64,000 nucleotides of DNA from positions 1 through 64,000 of the forward strand of contig JAFDVI010000023.1 in the NCBI GenBank assembly GCA_018269055.1. The letters run 5' to 3'. The position numbers and the translations under genes are program-made. The notes beneath the pieces are model-generated. The model worked only from the letters and a program-made list of their open reading frames with translations, was not told the origin of the DNA and ran no database searches. Position 1 is the first letter of the stretch; every line of letters begins with the position of its first letter. Positions 50,168 through 60,174 of the stretch are shown piece by piece. The DNA is from Acidobacteriota bacterium. Its GTDB lineage: Bacteria; Acidobacteriota; Blastocatellia; RBC074.

Positions 50168-51007
50168 TTATAGGGGTCGAACCCAGATGTTGCGGAAGCG
50201 AGTCGGATTGCCGTGATCCTGCAATTTCAGTGGGCCTTTCGGACCGTGCGGGATGTATTGCGGCGCGCGGTCGTGCCAGGTTTCGCCGTAAATTTGCGCG
50301 TTGTTTTGTACCAGCACGCCGTTGTGCAATACGGTCACGCGCGCCGGACGCGTGACGTTGCCAATTTCATCAAAGTGCGGCGAAAGAAAGATGATGTCGT
50401 AAGTCTGCCATTCGCCCGGTTTACGCGAAGCGTTGACCAGAGGCGCATGCTGTTTGTAAACCGAACCGGCTTGGCCGTGGAAATAGGTCGGGTTCTGGTA
50501 TGAATCCAGCACCTGAATTTCGTACCGTCCCATCAGAAACACGCCGCTGTTGCCGCGCCCCTGGCTTTCGCCTTTGACTTCGGCGGGCGTAGCCCATTCG
50601 ATGTGCAACTGGCAATCGCCCCATTCCTGTTTGGTCGCGATGTCGCCCGTGCGCGGCGCAACCTGCATATAACCACCCTGCACAGTCCATTTGGCGTCGC
50701 CGCCGTCGCGCAAGCTTTTCCACCCGGAGAGGTCTTTGCCATCGAACAAAATGATCGCGTCCGATGGCGGAGCGCCCGGCGTTGCGCCCGGCGTCACGAC
50801 GACAGGTTCTTTCTTGGGGGCTTCGTGTGGCGGTTGCAGTAACCCCATTTCCACGGCTTTTTTGCGTACTTCTTCGACTTGCTGTGGCGTGTATTGCGGT
50901 TGCTGGGCTTTGGTCATGACGATTGATCCTCCCAAAACAAACAGGGCAAAGACGATCAATATGATTGGGTTTCGTAAAAACGGTAGCTTAGCTTTGAAAT
51001 CAGTCAT
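50168..51007 (-). CDS. DUF1080 (3-keto-disaccharide hydrolase-like) protein
   Basis: A 279-residue protein with one N-terminal hydrophobic segment (residues 14-34), likely an uncleaved anchor or signal. The DUF1080 jelly-roll starts at about residue 84 ([14 protein letters not shown]) and runs to the C-terminus, with [43 protein letters not shown] and [18 protein letters not shown]. Family members hydrolyse 3-keto-glycosidic bonds. The ribosome-binding site AAGGAG lies about 10 nt upstream. In this operon it sits between PSD1 and the M24 peptidase. Confidence 0.87.
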   Translation of the reverse strand: MTDFKAKLPFLRNPIILIVFALFVLGGSIVMTKAQQPQYTPQQVEEVRKKAVEMGLLQPPHEAPKKEPVVVTPGATPGAPPSDAIILFDGKDLSGWKSLRDGGDAKWTVQGGYMQVAPRTGDIATKQEWGDCQLHIEWATPAEVKGESQGRGNSGVFLMGRYEIQVLDSYQNPTYFHGQAGSVYKQHAPLVNASRKPGEWQTYDIIFLSPHFDEIGNVTRPARVTVLHNGVLVQNNAQIYGETWHDRAPQYIPHGPKGPLKLQDHGNPTRFRNIWVRPL

Positions 51008-51048
51008 TGTTAGGGTTTCTCCTTACGGGTTTTGAAGTTTCAGTCTGA

Positions 51049-54000
51049 TTACTGCTTCGTGAGCGTTTCGTCCAGGTTCAAAAGCACGTTGGCCACCAAC
51101 GTCCACGCGGCCAGTTCCGGCGCGGGAAGTTCGCGGTTTTCGCCTTTCAGTAATTTGTCTGCCGTTTGCGGCGAAGTTTTGTAATTTGCCAGTTGCTGGT
51201 CGTAAAGCGCTGTCAGCCGATCCAGTTCCGCCGCGTTGGCGTGGCGACCGGTGCAGAGGCGAAAACCGTAATCCAGTCGCGCTTTGGTGTCGCCTTCGAT
51301 TTCCAGAAACATGCGTTTGGCCAACGCGCGCGCCATTTCCATCGCCGCGTCGTCGTTGAGCAGTGTCAGCGATTGCAGCGGCGTGTTGGTGCGAATGCGG
51401 CGAACGGTACATTGTTCGCGGCTGGTGGCGTCAAAGGTCATCATCGCCGGATACGGAGACGTGCGGCGCAAAAAAGTGTACAGACCGCGGCGGTACCGGT
51501 CTTCGCCTTTGCTGACCGACCATTTTTCCGAACTGTACGGATTGCGCCAAACGCCTTCCGGTTGCGGAGGCATGACGCTGGGGCCGCCGATTTTCTGGCT
51601 GAGCAAACCGCTGGCGGCAAGCGAAAGATCGCGAATCATCTCGGCTTCGACGCGGAACCGCGGGCCACGCGCCAGTAAGCGATTATATTGATCGCGTTCC
51701 TGCAATTCCGCGCTGACTCCTGAATCCTGCCGGTATGTTGCCGAAGTCACGATCAATCGCTGAATCATTTTCTGCGACCAGTTCGCAGCTCGCGGTTCGT
51801 TGTTCGCAACTTTCTCTGGTGCTGACTGTGAACTGTGAACTGTGAACTGTGAACTTGGGTTCATGAATTCAGTTGCCAGCCAATCCAGCAACTCCGGATG
51901 CGACGGCGGAGAACCTTGTGAGCCGAAATCCTCAGCGGTTTCGACAATGCCGCGCCCGAAAAATTCTTCCCAAAACCGATTGACTGTCACGCGAGCGGTG
52001 AGCGGGTTGTTTTCATCCACCAGCCATTTTGCCAGTCCCAGTCGGTTTGTCGGCGCGCTGTCCGGCATGGGTGGCAGCGCAGCCGGAGTTCCGGCGTACA
52101 CTTTTTCTCCGTGGTTATAAAATCCGCCGCGTTCGCGAACCCAAGTTGAGGGGCGATCAAAGCCGGATTTTTCCTGCAAAACCAAGGCGGTGACGATGCC
52201 CAGGCTTTTGACCGAATCCTGCAACTCCTTCAATTGGTCGCGCTCGGCTTTCAACATCGGCGTCGTGTTGCGGAACTGCGCCGACAAATCCCGCTTTTCC
52301 TTTTCGGTGCGATCCCCAACAGGTTTGGCCATCACCAACTTCAACGACGCAGGCACTCCAATCAGCTTGAGCGGAGAATCGCTGTCGGTGACGGACAACC
52401 GCACACGGCCAATATCCTGGCACAAACCACCCGCCAGAAATTTCAACCGGATCGTCAACTCGACGGGCTTGCTGCTGGTGAATGGTTTATCCAGCGCGAA
52501 CACTGCCTGGCGCATCATGCGCGTCTGGTCGTTCATGGCATTGATCAACCAACCGCGCGGACGGTCGCTGACGGCATTCATTTCGTAATTGAAAAAGGCC
52601 TTGGTATCAATTTTGCTTAGCCCGTCGTCCCAACCGCCGTCGTTGAAGCGCAGCAGTTGGCCATCTGCGGAAACTTCAATGGTCGAAAGAATGAAGTTGC
52701 CGTACAAATCTCGGCCCGGGCCGCCACGCGGCAAACTTTTGTCCGGCATCGCTTCAATGCGCAGGGCTGACAACTTGTTGAGCGGCAACCTGGCTTTGAT
52801 GATGTATTCGTCAAACTCCGGGTCTTTGCCGGAAGCGAGCAGGGATCTGTCTTCCAGTTTGGTCAGCGTTGAACCGCCAGTGGATTTGAACTCCGACGGA
52901 TCGAGCGTCGTCCATTTGGACGGCTCGGCCAGAATTTCTTTTTCCCATTCAGCTTGCGCCGCATCGAGTTCCGGCGTTTGCGTCTTGAGCGTCGTTTCCA
53001 GCTTGGCAATCTGGTCGTTGAGGTCCTTGCGTTTGGATTCCTGTTCGGGCGTGGGCAATTCCAGCGTCGGTTCATAGGCTACGCTGTCAAAGGCCGCTGT
53101 GCCGCGAATCTGGTACGCCGAATTGTCGAAGAAGGCGTACAGCTTGTAATAATCGCGCTGGGTGAAAGGGTCATATTTGTGATTGTGGCATTGCGCGCAA
53201 GCCAACGTCGTTCCCAGCCAGACGGTCGCCGTCGTGTTGACGCGATCCACCATCACTTCGTAACGAGCAGCATCGGGATCAACGCCGCCTTCGGTGTTGA
53301 GTTGGGTATTGCGGTGAAACCCAGTGGCGATTTTTTGGTCAATTGTTGCGTCCGGCAGCATATCGCCCGCAATCTGTTCAATCGTGAATTGGTCGAACGG
53401 CATATCGGCGTTGAGCGCATTGATCACCCAATCGCGGTATTTCCACATCACACGGAGGTTGTCTTTTTCGTAGCCGTTCGAGTCGGCATAGCGCGCCAAA
53501 TCCAGCCAAGGACGCGCCCAGCGTTCGCCGTAATGCGGATTGCTGAGCAACCGATCCACGACTTTTTCATAGGCGTCGGGCGATTTGTCGGCCAGGAATT
53601 CATCAATCTCTTTGACGCTCGGCGGCAGTCCGATCAAATCCAGATACACCCGACGCAGCAGCGTTTCCTTTGATGCTTCCGGCGAAGGCTTCAATCCTTC
53701 CTTGTCCAAACGCGCCAACACAAAAGCATCAATTGGATTGCGTACCCATGCCGGGTTGCTGATTTTCGGCAGGGCCGGGCGGGCAGGTTTGAGGTAAGCC
53801 CAGTGCTTGGGAATTTCAGATTTCAGATTTGAGATTTGAGAAGGATTCGCATCTGGCCAAGGCGCGCCTTGATCAATCCATTTGCGGATGAGTTCAATCT
53901 GGTCTGCTTTCAGCGCCTCGCCGCCCATCGGCATGCGCGCTTCGTCGCCTTCGCCCAGGATGCGTTTGAGCAAAATGCTGGCGTTGCTGTTGCCGGGAAG

Positions 54001-54255
54001 GATGACTGCGCCGCTGATGCCGCCTTTCATCGCTGAGGCTTTCACGTCCAGCCGCAATTGGCCAGCAGCTTTTTTCGGGCCGTGGCATTGATAACAACTT
54101 GCGGCAAAGATCGGTTCGATGTCACGTTTGAAATCCGCTGAAGCCTGGTCAGTACCGCGCGCAGTGGCAAGCGGGTTTGGGTAAAGCACGGCAACGACTG
54201 AAACCATTGCCTGGAAGAACAGACCGGTAACAAAAAGTTTGATTGCTCGACGCAT
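51049..54255 (-). CDS. PSD1 / DUF1549 / DUF1553 protein with cytochrome c-like motif
   Basis: A 1068-residue exported protein. I start it at 54255 (GAGG upstream); the frame is open to 54360. After a hydrophobic leader comes a Planctomycete-type cytochrome C domain with heme-binding CYQCH at residues 54-58. DUF1549 follows (about 160-370, [30 protein letters not shown]), then a beta-rich insert and DUF1553 (about 770-1040, [21 protein letters not shown]). Two segments, about residues 138-149 and 797-825, look like captured intergenic repeat (see findings). The family is linked to polysaccharide use, but no reaction is proven. It is the first gene of the minus-strand block. Confidence 0.88.
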   Translation of the reverse strand: MRRAIKLFVTGLFFQAMVSVVAVLYPNPLATARGTDQASADFKRDIEPIFAASCYQCHGPKKAAGQLRLDVKASAMKGGISGAVILPGNSNASILLKRILGEGDEARMPMGGEALKADQIELIRKWIDQGAPWPDANPSQISNLKSEIPKHWAYLKPARPALPKISNPAWVRNPIDAFVLARLDKEGLKPSPEASKETLLRRVYLDLIGLPPSVKEIDEFLADKSPDAYEKVVDRLLSNPHYGERWARPWLDLARYADSNGYEKDNLRVMWKYRDWVINALNADMPFDQFTIEQIAGDMLPDATIDQKIATGFHRNTQLNTEGGVDPDAARYEVMVDRVNTTATVWLGTTLACAQCHNHKYDPFTQRDYYKLYAFFDNSAYQIRGTAAFDSVAYEPTLELPTPEQESKRKDLNDQIAKLETTLKTQTPELDAAQAEWEKEILAEPSKWTTLDPSEFKSTGGSTLTKLEDRSLLASGKDPEFDEYIIKARLPLNKLSALRIEAMPDKSLPRGGPGRDLYGNFILSTIEVSADGQLLRFNDGGWDDGLSKIDTKAFFNYEMNAVSDRPRGWLINAMNDQTRMMRQAVFALDKPFTSSKPVELTIRLKFLAGGLCQDIGRVRLSVTDSDSPLKLIGVPASLKLVMAKPVGDRTEKEKRDLSAQFRNTTPMLKAERDQLKELQDSVKSLGIVTALVLQEKSGFDRPSTWVRERGGFYNHGEKVYAGTPAALPPMPDSAPTNRLGLAKWLVDENNPLTARVTVNRFWEEFFGRGIVETAEDFGSQGSPPSHPELLDWLATEFMNPSSQFTVHSSQSAPEKVANNEPRAANWSQKMIQRLIVTSATYRQDSGVSAELQERDQYNRLLARGPRFRVEAEMIRDLSLAASGLLSQKIGGPSVMPPQPEGVWRNPYSSEKWSVSKGEDRYRRGLYTFLRRTSPYPAMMTFDATSREQCTVRRIRTNTPLQSLTLLNDDAAMEMARALAKRMFLEIEGDTKARLDYGFRLCTGRHANAAELDRLTALYDQQLANYKTSPQTADKLLKGENRELPAPELAAWTLVANVLLNLDETLTKQ

Positions 54256-54381
54256 GGTGCCTCGATTGATGTTCGTGTGTAAGTTGATGAACTCGATCAG
54301 CGATTCTGACCGCGAAGGAATTGGTAAATCCAATTGACGGCCAAAAGATAGCATAGCCATTTTGGGATGGCGAGCGGAGCA

Positions 54382-54410
54382 TTGGGCAAACTTCGGACGC
54401 GTGCTACAGT
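54382..54410 (+). promoter_or_regulatory. Possible sigma-70-type promoter for the esterase gene
   Basis: TTGGGC at 54382-54387 and TACAGT at 54405-54410 are 17 nt apart, a reasonable -35/-10 pair, about 45 nt upstream of the esterase ATG. Single-site matches of this quality occur by chance, so this is tentative. Confidence 0.35.
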
Positions 54411-54455
54411 GCCGCCGCTTCTAACATTCCACCGACATTGAAAGGAAAACCATCA

Positions 54456-55670
54456 ATGAGTTCAAGATTCGTTCTGGCCATAGCTTTGCTGTTGTCTTTG
54501 TTCTGGCTTCCGCAACAACCACCCGCTTCACTCACTCCCAAAACGCTTCAAAAAGCCCTGGCGGGAAAGCCGAAAGGAGGCGAAGCGGAAAAACTTGCCG
54601 AAGAAATTCGCGCATGGTTTGGCAAAGATGCGCTGGTGAAAGGCGCTCCGGCAAAGACGGAGGATTTGGCTGTTGCTTGGGCGATTGAAGTCGCGAATGC
54701 CAAAACGGCTCCGCGCGTGGTTTCACTGGACGGTAAGTTCGCTTTGCCGCTCATGCGCGTTGGCAACACAGATGTGTATGTTGCTGTGGCGGAATTGAAA
54801 GAAGGGCAGGCGATGCGTTGGCAATTTGAAATCGGCGACCAGAAACTGATGGCGGGCAATGGTCAGTTGGAAGTCTATATCGCTCCGCCGGAATCCAAAA
54901 AACAGCCCGGCGTTCCCGAAGGCAAATTGATTCAAATGCCGAAATGGGAAAGCAAAATTTTCGCCGGGACGACGCGCGATTGGTGGGTTTACGTTCCCGC
55001 GCAATACAAGGCCGAAATTCCTGCTTGCGTGATGGTGTTTCAGGATGGGCAAGGAGCCAAAAACTACACGCCCGTAATTTTCGACAATATGATTGCCAAA
55101 GGCGATATGCCGGTGACGGTTGGAATTTTCATTGCTCCGGGGACGCGAGCCGACGGCAAATCGAATCGCAGTTTTGAATATGACACGCTTTCGGATCAAT
55201 ACGCGCGATTTTTGCTGGAAGAGATTTTGCCGGAAGTCGAGAAAACCTATCCGCTGCGCCACGACGCTGCCAGTCGAGCCATCGCCGGGCTGAGCAGTGG
55301 CGGCATCTGTGCCTGGACCGTTGCCTGGGAACGACCGAACGAATTCAGCAAGGTGCTGTCTTGGGTGGGCAGTTTCACCAACATCGCGCATGGGGCGACC
55401 TACCGCGAAGGCGGCCACAATTACGAAGCGATGATTCGCAAAATGCCGAAACGCCCGATTCGGATTTTCATGCAGGACGGCGAAAACGACCTGGACAATG
55501 CCAACGGCAACTGGCCGCTGGCCAACCAGACTTTGGCAAAATCGTTGGCATTTGCCGGATATGATTACAAATTTGTGTTCGGGAACGGATTTCACAGCGA
55601 CCGTCACGGGCGTGCGGTTATGCCGGATTCGCTTCGCTGGTTATGGCGTGATTACAAAATGGAAAAGTAA
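54456..55670 (+). CDS. Exported esterase-like alpha/beta hydrolase
   Basis: A 404-residue protein with a signal peptide (MSSRFVLAIALLLSLFWLP). I start it at 54456, where GAAAGGA lies upstream. The N-terminal 150 residues are a beta-sandwich-like region (RVGNTDVYVAVAELKEGQAMRW); the C-terminal half is an esterase D/enterochelin-esterase-type hydrolase with nucleophile Ser in IAGLSSGGICAW, VMVFQDGQGAK, and a late His in NGFHSDRHGRAV. Similar proteins cleave feruloyl, siderophore or sugar esters. It is convergent with the big histidine kinase and has no partner gene. Confidence 0.82.
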   Translation: MSSRFVLAIALLLSLFWLPQQPPASLTPKTLQKALAGKPKGGEAEKLAEEIRAWFGKDALVKGAPAKTEDLAVAWAIEVANAKTAPRVVSLDGKFALPLMRVGNTDVYVAVAELKEGQAMRWQFEIGDQKLMAGNGQLEVYIAPPESKKQPGVPEGKLIQMPKWESKIFAGTTRDWWVYVPAQYKAEIPACVMVFQDGQGAKNYTPVIFDNMIAKGDMPVTVGIFIAPGTRADGKSNRSFEYDTLSDQYARFLLEEILPEVEKTYPLRHDAASRAIAGLSSGGICAWTVAWERPNEFSKVLSWVGSFTNIAHGATYREGGHNYEAMIRKMPKRPIRIFMQDGENDLDNANGNWPLANQTLAKSLAFAGYDYKFVFGNGFHSDRHGRAVMPDSLRWLWRDYKMEK

Positions 55671-55693
55671 AACAAACAATTTCAGTCATTGGC

Positions 55694-58600
55694 TCAGGAC
55701 AGATTGCTGCCGTTTTGAGATTTCGCTTTGCCGTTTTCGGATTTTAAGTTGACGGGAATGCGGGCTGTAATGGTTGTACCCTGTCCGGGTTTGCCGGTAA
55801 CGCTGACTTCGCCGCCGAAGATGTAAGCTCTTTCGCGCATGCCAAGTAAACCGATCGAATGAGGGTCTTTGATTTCTTTTTCCGTGATGCCTCTGCCGTT
55901 GTCGTGAACTTGCAACACGAGCGTGCCGCTTTGCCAGTTCAAACTGATTTTGACTTTGGTGGCTTCCGAATGGCGTGCGACGTTGGTCAGTGATTCCTGG
56001 AAAATGCGGAACAAGGCGGTTTCGCATTCCAGGCCGATTAATTGCTGCGGGATGGGCTCAACAAATTCACATTTGATCCCCGTCCGATTGCTGAACTCTT
56101 CCGCCTGCCATTCAATAGCCGCGGTCAATCCCAACGTATCCAACACACCGGGTCTGAACTGGGTGGCGACTCGGCGCATGGCGCGGATGGTTTCATCCAC
56201 CAGTTCCAGGATCGAAACCATTTTTTCGCGCAACTTGGCGTTTTGCGCGTCTTGAGGTAGATGCTTTTCAAACCATTTCAAGTCAATCTTCAACCCGGTC
56301 AGCAATTGCCCCAACTCGTCGTGGATTTCGCGGGCGATGAAGGCGCGCTCTTCTTCACGCGCCTGTTGCAATCGGGCTGCCAGTTCCCGCAATTGCTCGC
56401 GTGAGGCTTTCAGCACTTCTTCGGCGCGTTTGCGGTATGTGATGTCAGTGAATGTCACCACAAAGCGATCTCCGGCTGGGGCCACGCGAACTTCCACGTC
56501 AATCTCCGAGCCATCTTTGCGTCGAATATGCCATTCGCGCGGAAGCGTCCGTAGATCAGAATCGGAATTTGCTTCCGTCGCTTTGTTCCAGCTTACACGC
56601 GCCTTATGGCGCAACGCGGGATCAGGATAGATTTGCTCAAACCACCTGTCGAAATCTGCGACGTCTTCAACCGTATACCCTAACTCTTTAACGAATTGAT
56701 TGTTGAGCAGCTTGACGGAATTGTTGGTATCAACCACGCCGACGGAAACCGGCAATGCCAGCGTGATCTTGCTTAACAATTTTTCGTTCAGCCGCGAAAC
56801 GCGTATACGATACGCTGCATAAAGCAACAATCCGCAAACCAACACACTGACCAAATAAAACCAGGTGTGTTGATAAAATCGCCATTTTATGTGAATTGGA
56901 ATTGCTGTTTTAGGCTCACTCCATTGCCCGGCAGAGTTGGCGACAGAAACCCGGAATAGGTAATCACCCGGGGGCAGGTTGTTGTAATACGCAACGCGTC
57001 TGCCGCCGACATCAATCCAGTCATTGTCCCAGTTTTCCAGCATATATTTGAATTGAACTTTGGTTGGTGCAAGCAAACTGAGCCCGCTATAGTGAATTTC
57101 CAGATTTTGTAATCCGGGGCCAATTTGAATTTCCGAGTCCAAAGGAACTGACACTCTGTCGGCGACGACCTCCTGAATAGCTGCCTGTAAAAGAAACGCT
57201 TCATCCGGAATTTCGCGAGGATCAAATGTCACAAGGCCGCGGATGGTCGTAATCAAAATCCGTCCATCCCGTGTTTTCCAGGAAGACGGTTGAGAACCAC
57301 CGTTACATTCTTCGCTTCGCATACCGTCGGATAATCCATATCGAATGGGAGAGAGTTGTTTGATCCTTCCTTGATCCAGATCGTCGAACTGGTGCTTGTC
57401 CAGGCGAAATATGCCGTGATTTGAGGTCAGCCAAAAATTGCCCAGGCCGTCTTCGATGGTGTCGAATACCTGATTTTCAAGTAGCCCTTGCGCGATGGAA
57501 TAGTTGGTGAATGTTCCATCGGGGCGCAATCGGCTCAGTCCATTCTGATACGTTCCGATCCAGATGTCTCCGATCGCGTCTTCGTAAATGCAGGTTGTTT
57601 GGTCGGTCGGCAATCCCGGAACAAAAGAGTAATTTTTGATGGCTCCGTCTTTGATGCGAAATACGCCGCCCGGCATACCAACAAACCACACGCTGTTATC
57701 GCGTGAAATCAACAAATCTCCGATCAGGCTGTCTCCCAAACCTTTGCTGTTCCAGGAGTTGTCAAACTTCCCATGTTGGAATCGGCTGACGCCCTTGTAA
57801 GTTCCAATCCATAAACTTCCGTCACTGGATTCGGCAATGGCGGTGACTTGATCGCTGGCCAGCCCTTGTTTGGTGGTGTAGCAATTGAACTTGCCATTCA
57901 CAAACTGACATAAGCCTCCGCCAGTGCCGACCCAGATTTTGCCGTCCTTGGTTTCGTACAATGACAGGACTTCGCTATCAGGCAAGCCATCCTTTTTTGT
58001 CCAGGATTGGACCTTCCCATTCTTCATTCTAGCCAGACCGCCGCCTTCGCCTAATCCCAACCAAATGCTGTCATCACTTGCTTCCAAAACGCACCAAATA
58101 TCATCTCTGGGAATTCCTTCCGATTCGCCATATACAATGAACTTGGGGGTGCGCATTTTGAACAATCCATTGCCATTCGTGCCAATCCAGAGAATGCCTT
58201 CGTAATCAATCAGCAGGCAATGGATTCTGTCGTTGAGTGTTTTTATCGTGTTCGAAAAATTGATTAATTGTTTGCCGACCAGGCAAACCAAACCAGTCCC
58301 AGTGCCGAGCCATAATTTTCCTTCCTGATCTTCGGCGATGGAAAAGATGCTGTTATCGGATAGGCCCGGAATTTTGACGCGCGCTACTTTCCCATCTTGA
58401 TACTTATTCAATCCGCCCTGTTCCGTGCTGATCCACAAAGTGCCGTCATGGCTTTCGAACAATTGTGTGATTTTGTTGTTGCTGAGGCCGGAATCTTCAG
58501 TGAAGGTTTGATATTTGCCGTCTTTGATTTGTGTCAGACCTTTTTCCGTGCCGGCCCAGATGCCGCCTTTTCGGGTAATGAAAATGCTACGAATGTCGTC

Positions 58601-59203
58601 GTCAACCAAACCATCTTTTGTTGTGATGATGGTAAAACGACCTTGCCTCAGCTTGGCCAAGCCTTTCCGGGTGCCGATCCAGATCGCCCCTTCAGTATCT
58701 TCAGCGATGGCTGAGATGTAAGTGTCAGGCAAACCGGATTCAAGCGTGTACGCAGTGAAGCGCTCGTTTTTAATTTGGTTCAGCCCGTTTCTGGTTCCAA
58801 CCCAGAGGCTGCCATCGCTGGCGGCAAAGATGGTGTTTGTAAAAATGCTTTGATTGGCCCAACCGGGATGATCCTTGTAATTTTTGAAAGCAATGCCATC
58901 AAATCGTGTAACGCCTTCCTGAGTCCCAATCCAAAGATAACCGTCTTTTGTCCGCGCCAGTTGAACGACGGAATTTTGGGGTAACCCTTGTTCGGATTCC
59001 CAATGATCCAGCATGACACGGAGTTGGTTAAACGTTTGTGAATCAGGAGTGGAGGTTGTCGAAATTGTTGTTGGGGCGGGAGGAGTCGGTTGTGAAACAG
59101 ACTGACTGTATGGTGCTGTTAGTCCAGGCGAACCAGACAAAATCGCCAACAGAAAAAAAATAATAATGAGTATGATCTGGGGCTTTGTTTTCAAAAAAGC
59201 CAT
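55694..59203 (-). CDS. Giant two-component-propeller sensor histidine kinase
   Basis: A 1169-residue protein. I start it at 59203; a TTG at 59236 would add 11 residues. After a signal anchor, about 14 two-component regulator propeller repeats (DGYLWIGTQEGV-type) fill residues about 75-660, then a Y_Y_Y domain (about 700-760), one TM near 775-800, a PAS domain (about 820-930), HisKA_3 with phospho-acceptor His961 in AREIHDELGQ, and HATPase_c (DNGRGI, GLLGMRERA). Relatives sense oligosaccharides. There is no receiver or DNA-binding domain and no response regulator nearby. The extreme C-terminus (LKSENGKAKSQNG) looks like repeat-derived sequence. Confidence 0.92.
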   Translation of the reverse strand: MAFLKTKPQIILIIIFFLLAILSGSPGLTAPYSQSVSQPTPPAPTTISTTSTPDSQTFNQLRVMLDHWESEQGLPQNSVVQLARTKDGYLWIGTQEGVTRFDGIAFKNYKDHPGWANQSIFTNTIFAASDGSLWVGTRNGLNQIKNERFTAYTLESGLPDTYISAIAEDTEGAIWIGTRKGLAKLRQGRFTIITTKDGLVDDDIRSIFITRKGGIWAGTEKGLTQIKDGKYQTFTEDSGLSNNKITQLFESHDGTLWISTEQGGLNKYQDGKVARVKIPGLSDNSIFSIAEDQEGKLWLGTGTGLVCLVGKQLINFSNTIKTLNDRIHCLLIDYEGILWIGTNGNGLFKMRTPKFIVYGESEGIPRDDIWCVLEASDDSIWLGLGEGGGLARMKNGKVQSWTKKDGLPDSEVLSLYETKDGKIWVGTGGGLCQFVNGKFNCYTTKQGLASDQVTAIAESSDGSLWIGTYKGVSRFQHGKFDNSWNSKGLGDSLIGDLLISRDNSVWFVGMPGGVFRIKDGAIKNYSFVPGLPTDQTTCIYEDAIGDIWIGTYQNGLSRLRPDGTFTNYSIAQGLLENQVFDTIEDGLGNFWLTSNHGIFRLDKHQFDDLDQGRIKQLSPIRYGLSDGMRSEECNGGSQPSSWKTRDGRILITTIRGLVTFDPREIPDEAFLLQAAIQEVVADRVSVPLDSEIQIGPGLQNLEIHYSGLSLLAPTKVQFKYMLENWDNDWIDVGGRRVAYYNNLPPGDYLFRVSVANSAGQWSEPKTAIPIHIKWRFYQHTWFYLVSVLVCGLLLYAAYRIRVSRLNEKLLSKITLALPVSVGVVDTNNSVKLLNNQFVKELGYTVEDVADFDRWFEQIYPDPALRHKARVSWNKATEANSDSDLRTLPREWHIRRKDGSEIDVEVRVAPAGDRFVVTFTDITYRKRAEEVLKASREQLRELAARLQQAREEERAFIAREIHDELGQLLTGLKIDLKWFEKHLPQDAQNAKLREKMVSILELVDETIRAMRRVATQFRPGVLDTLGLTAAIEWQAEEFSNRTGIKCEFVEPIPQQLIGLECETALFRIFQESLTNVARHSEATKVKISLNWQSGTLVLQVHDNGRGITEKEIKDPHSIGLLGMRERAYIFGGEVSVTGKPGQGTTITARIPVNLKSENGKAKSQNGSNLS

Positions 59204-59236
59204 ATTGCGAATTCCGGCTATCGTTTGTTTTGCCAA

Positions 59237-59738
59237 TTACTCAATCTCAAACATAAACATATTTGAGGGCATTACCAGACTAGCCGTCTTCCTGACCTTC
59301 CTACACTTCACCTCAGAAACTGCGATTGCTCCTACGGCTGTATGTGCAAAATTACCATTAACAACCGGAACTGGCCAGAAAAACTGCACGAATTCGTTAC
59401 TTTTCCCCCTTCAAATCTTTTTGAAGATTCTTTCAACGAAATTTCAAGCGCACTTTAAGACTTGGTGGGCGCGTTCCCCTTATTTTCCCCCGCGTCAGAA
59501 GCTGAATGGCAAGGCGCACGTTTTTCGAGCGACGTGCAATCAAGCGTAGAAGCGCTCCCGGCGGCTTCATCGCCTCATTGCAAATCCCGATTGCCACGTG
59601 CGGTAAGGGAAACATGCGCTTTGCAATCAGCACAGTCAGAAAAGCCGCGTTCACGCTCGAAATCACAGGAAGGAACGGAAGCGAAGAGGAAATCGCTTGC
59701 AATAAATCCGATCTGCGCCAGGGAAATGCTGTAGCAGG
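59237..59738. other. Gene-poor region upstream of the giant kinase
   Basis: This stretch of about 500 bp should hold the kinase promoter. Open frames exist on both strands from 59433 to 59849, but neither has a good ribosome-binding site or a family I can name. I see no clear repeat or hairpin. It may be decayed coding DNA leading into the TIGR03437 fragment that follows. Confidence 0.4.
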
Positions 59739-60041
59739 TTGGACAACCCACAATGTTTTTTCCAAAGGATCGTCACCGTTCGCGACAGCGCAGGCATTGA
59801 CCGACCGGCTCCGCTCTTTTTCGTTTCGGCGGAGCAAATCAATTACCAATTGCCCAGCGGTACGGCTCCGGGCGACGCAACGGTCATCGTCAGCAGCGGC
59901 GATGGTCGTCGTTCAACCGGTCGAGCGCATTTTGAAACTGTTGCTCCGGGATTGTTTACCGCAAACTCTTCGGGCGAAGGCGTTGCGGCGGCGGTTGTAT
60001 TGCGCATCAAGGCGAATGGCGACCGAATCAACGTCAAATAA
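59739..60041 (+). pseudogene. Fragment of a TIGR03437-type domain gene
   Basis: A 100-codon frame that reads as the first half of the acidobacterial TIGR03437-type domain: [20 protein letters not shown], then [26 protein letters not shown] and [13 protein letters not shown] before a stop. It aligns with the central part of the domain in the protein at 40745-42760 (LFFVSPNQINYQIPSD, LLRVKANGEQVYE). There is no signal peptide or upstream domain, and the C-terminal half is missing. The start codon is arbitrary. It is most likely the remains of a larger exported protein whose ends were lost. Confidence 0.75.
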
Positions 60042-60078
60042 TCCTTGGATCTGAACAGGCGTTGCTTCAAGCTTATAG

Positions 60079-60107
60079 CCAGAATGCCGTCGTTGATGGC
60101 ATTCTGG
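60079..60107 (+). repeat. Perfect 10-bp hairpin
   Basis: CCAGAATGCC (60079-60088) pairs with GGCATTCTGG (60098-60107) around a 9-nt loop. No T-tract follows, so terminator activity is doubtful. It lies between the TIGR03437 fragment and the GMC gene. Confidence 0.6.
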
Positions 60108-60174
60108 CGCTGGCGTTTCGATCGTATGTCTTCGAAAAATTTGTTTCGATTTGCCAAATTTGATTGGAGGATCA

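Noticed and set aside
59433-59849. Minus-strand 138-codon frame upstream of the giant kinase
   Set aside because: Arg-rich, no recognised family, no clear ribosome-binding site, and it overlaps the TIGR03437 fragment on the other strand.
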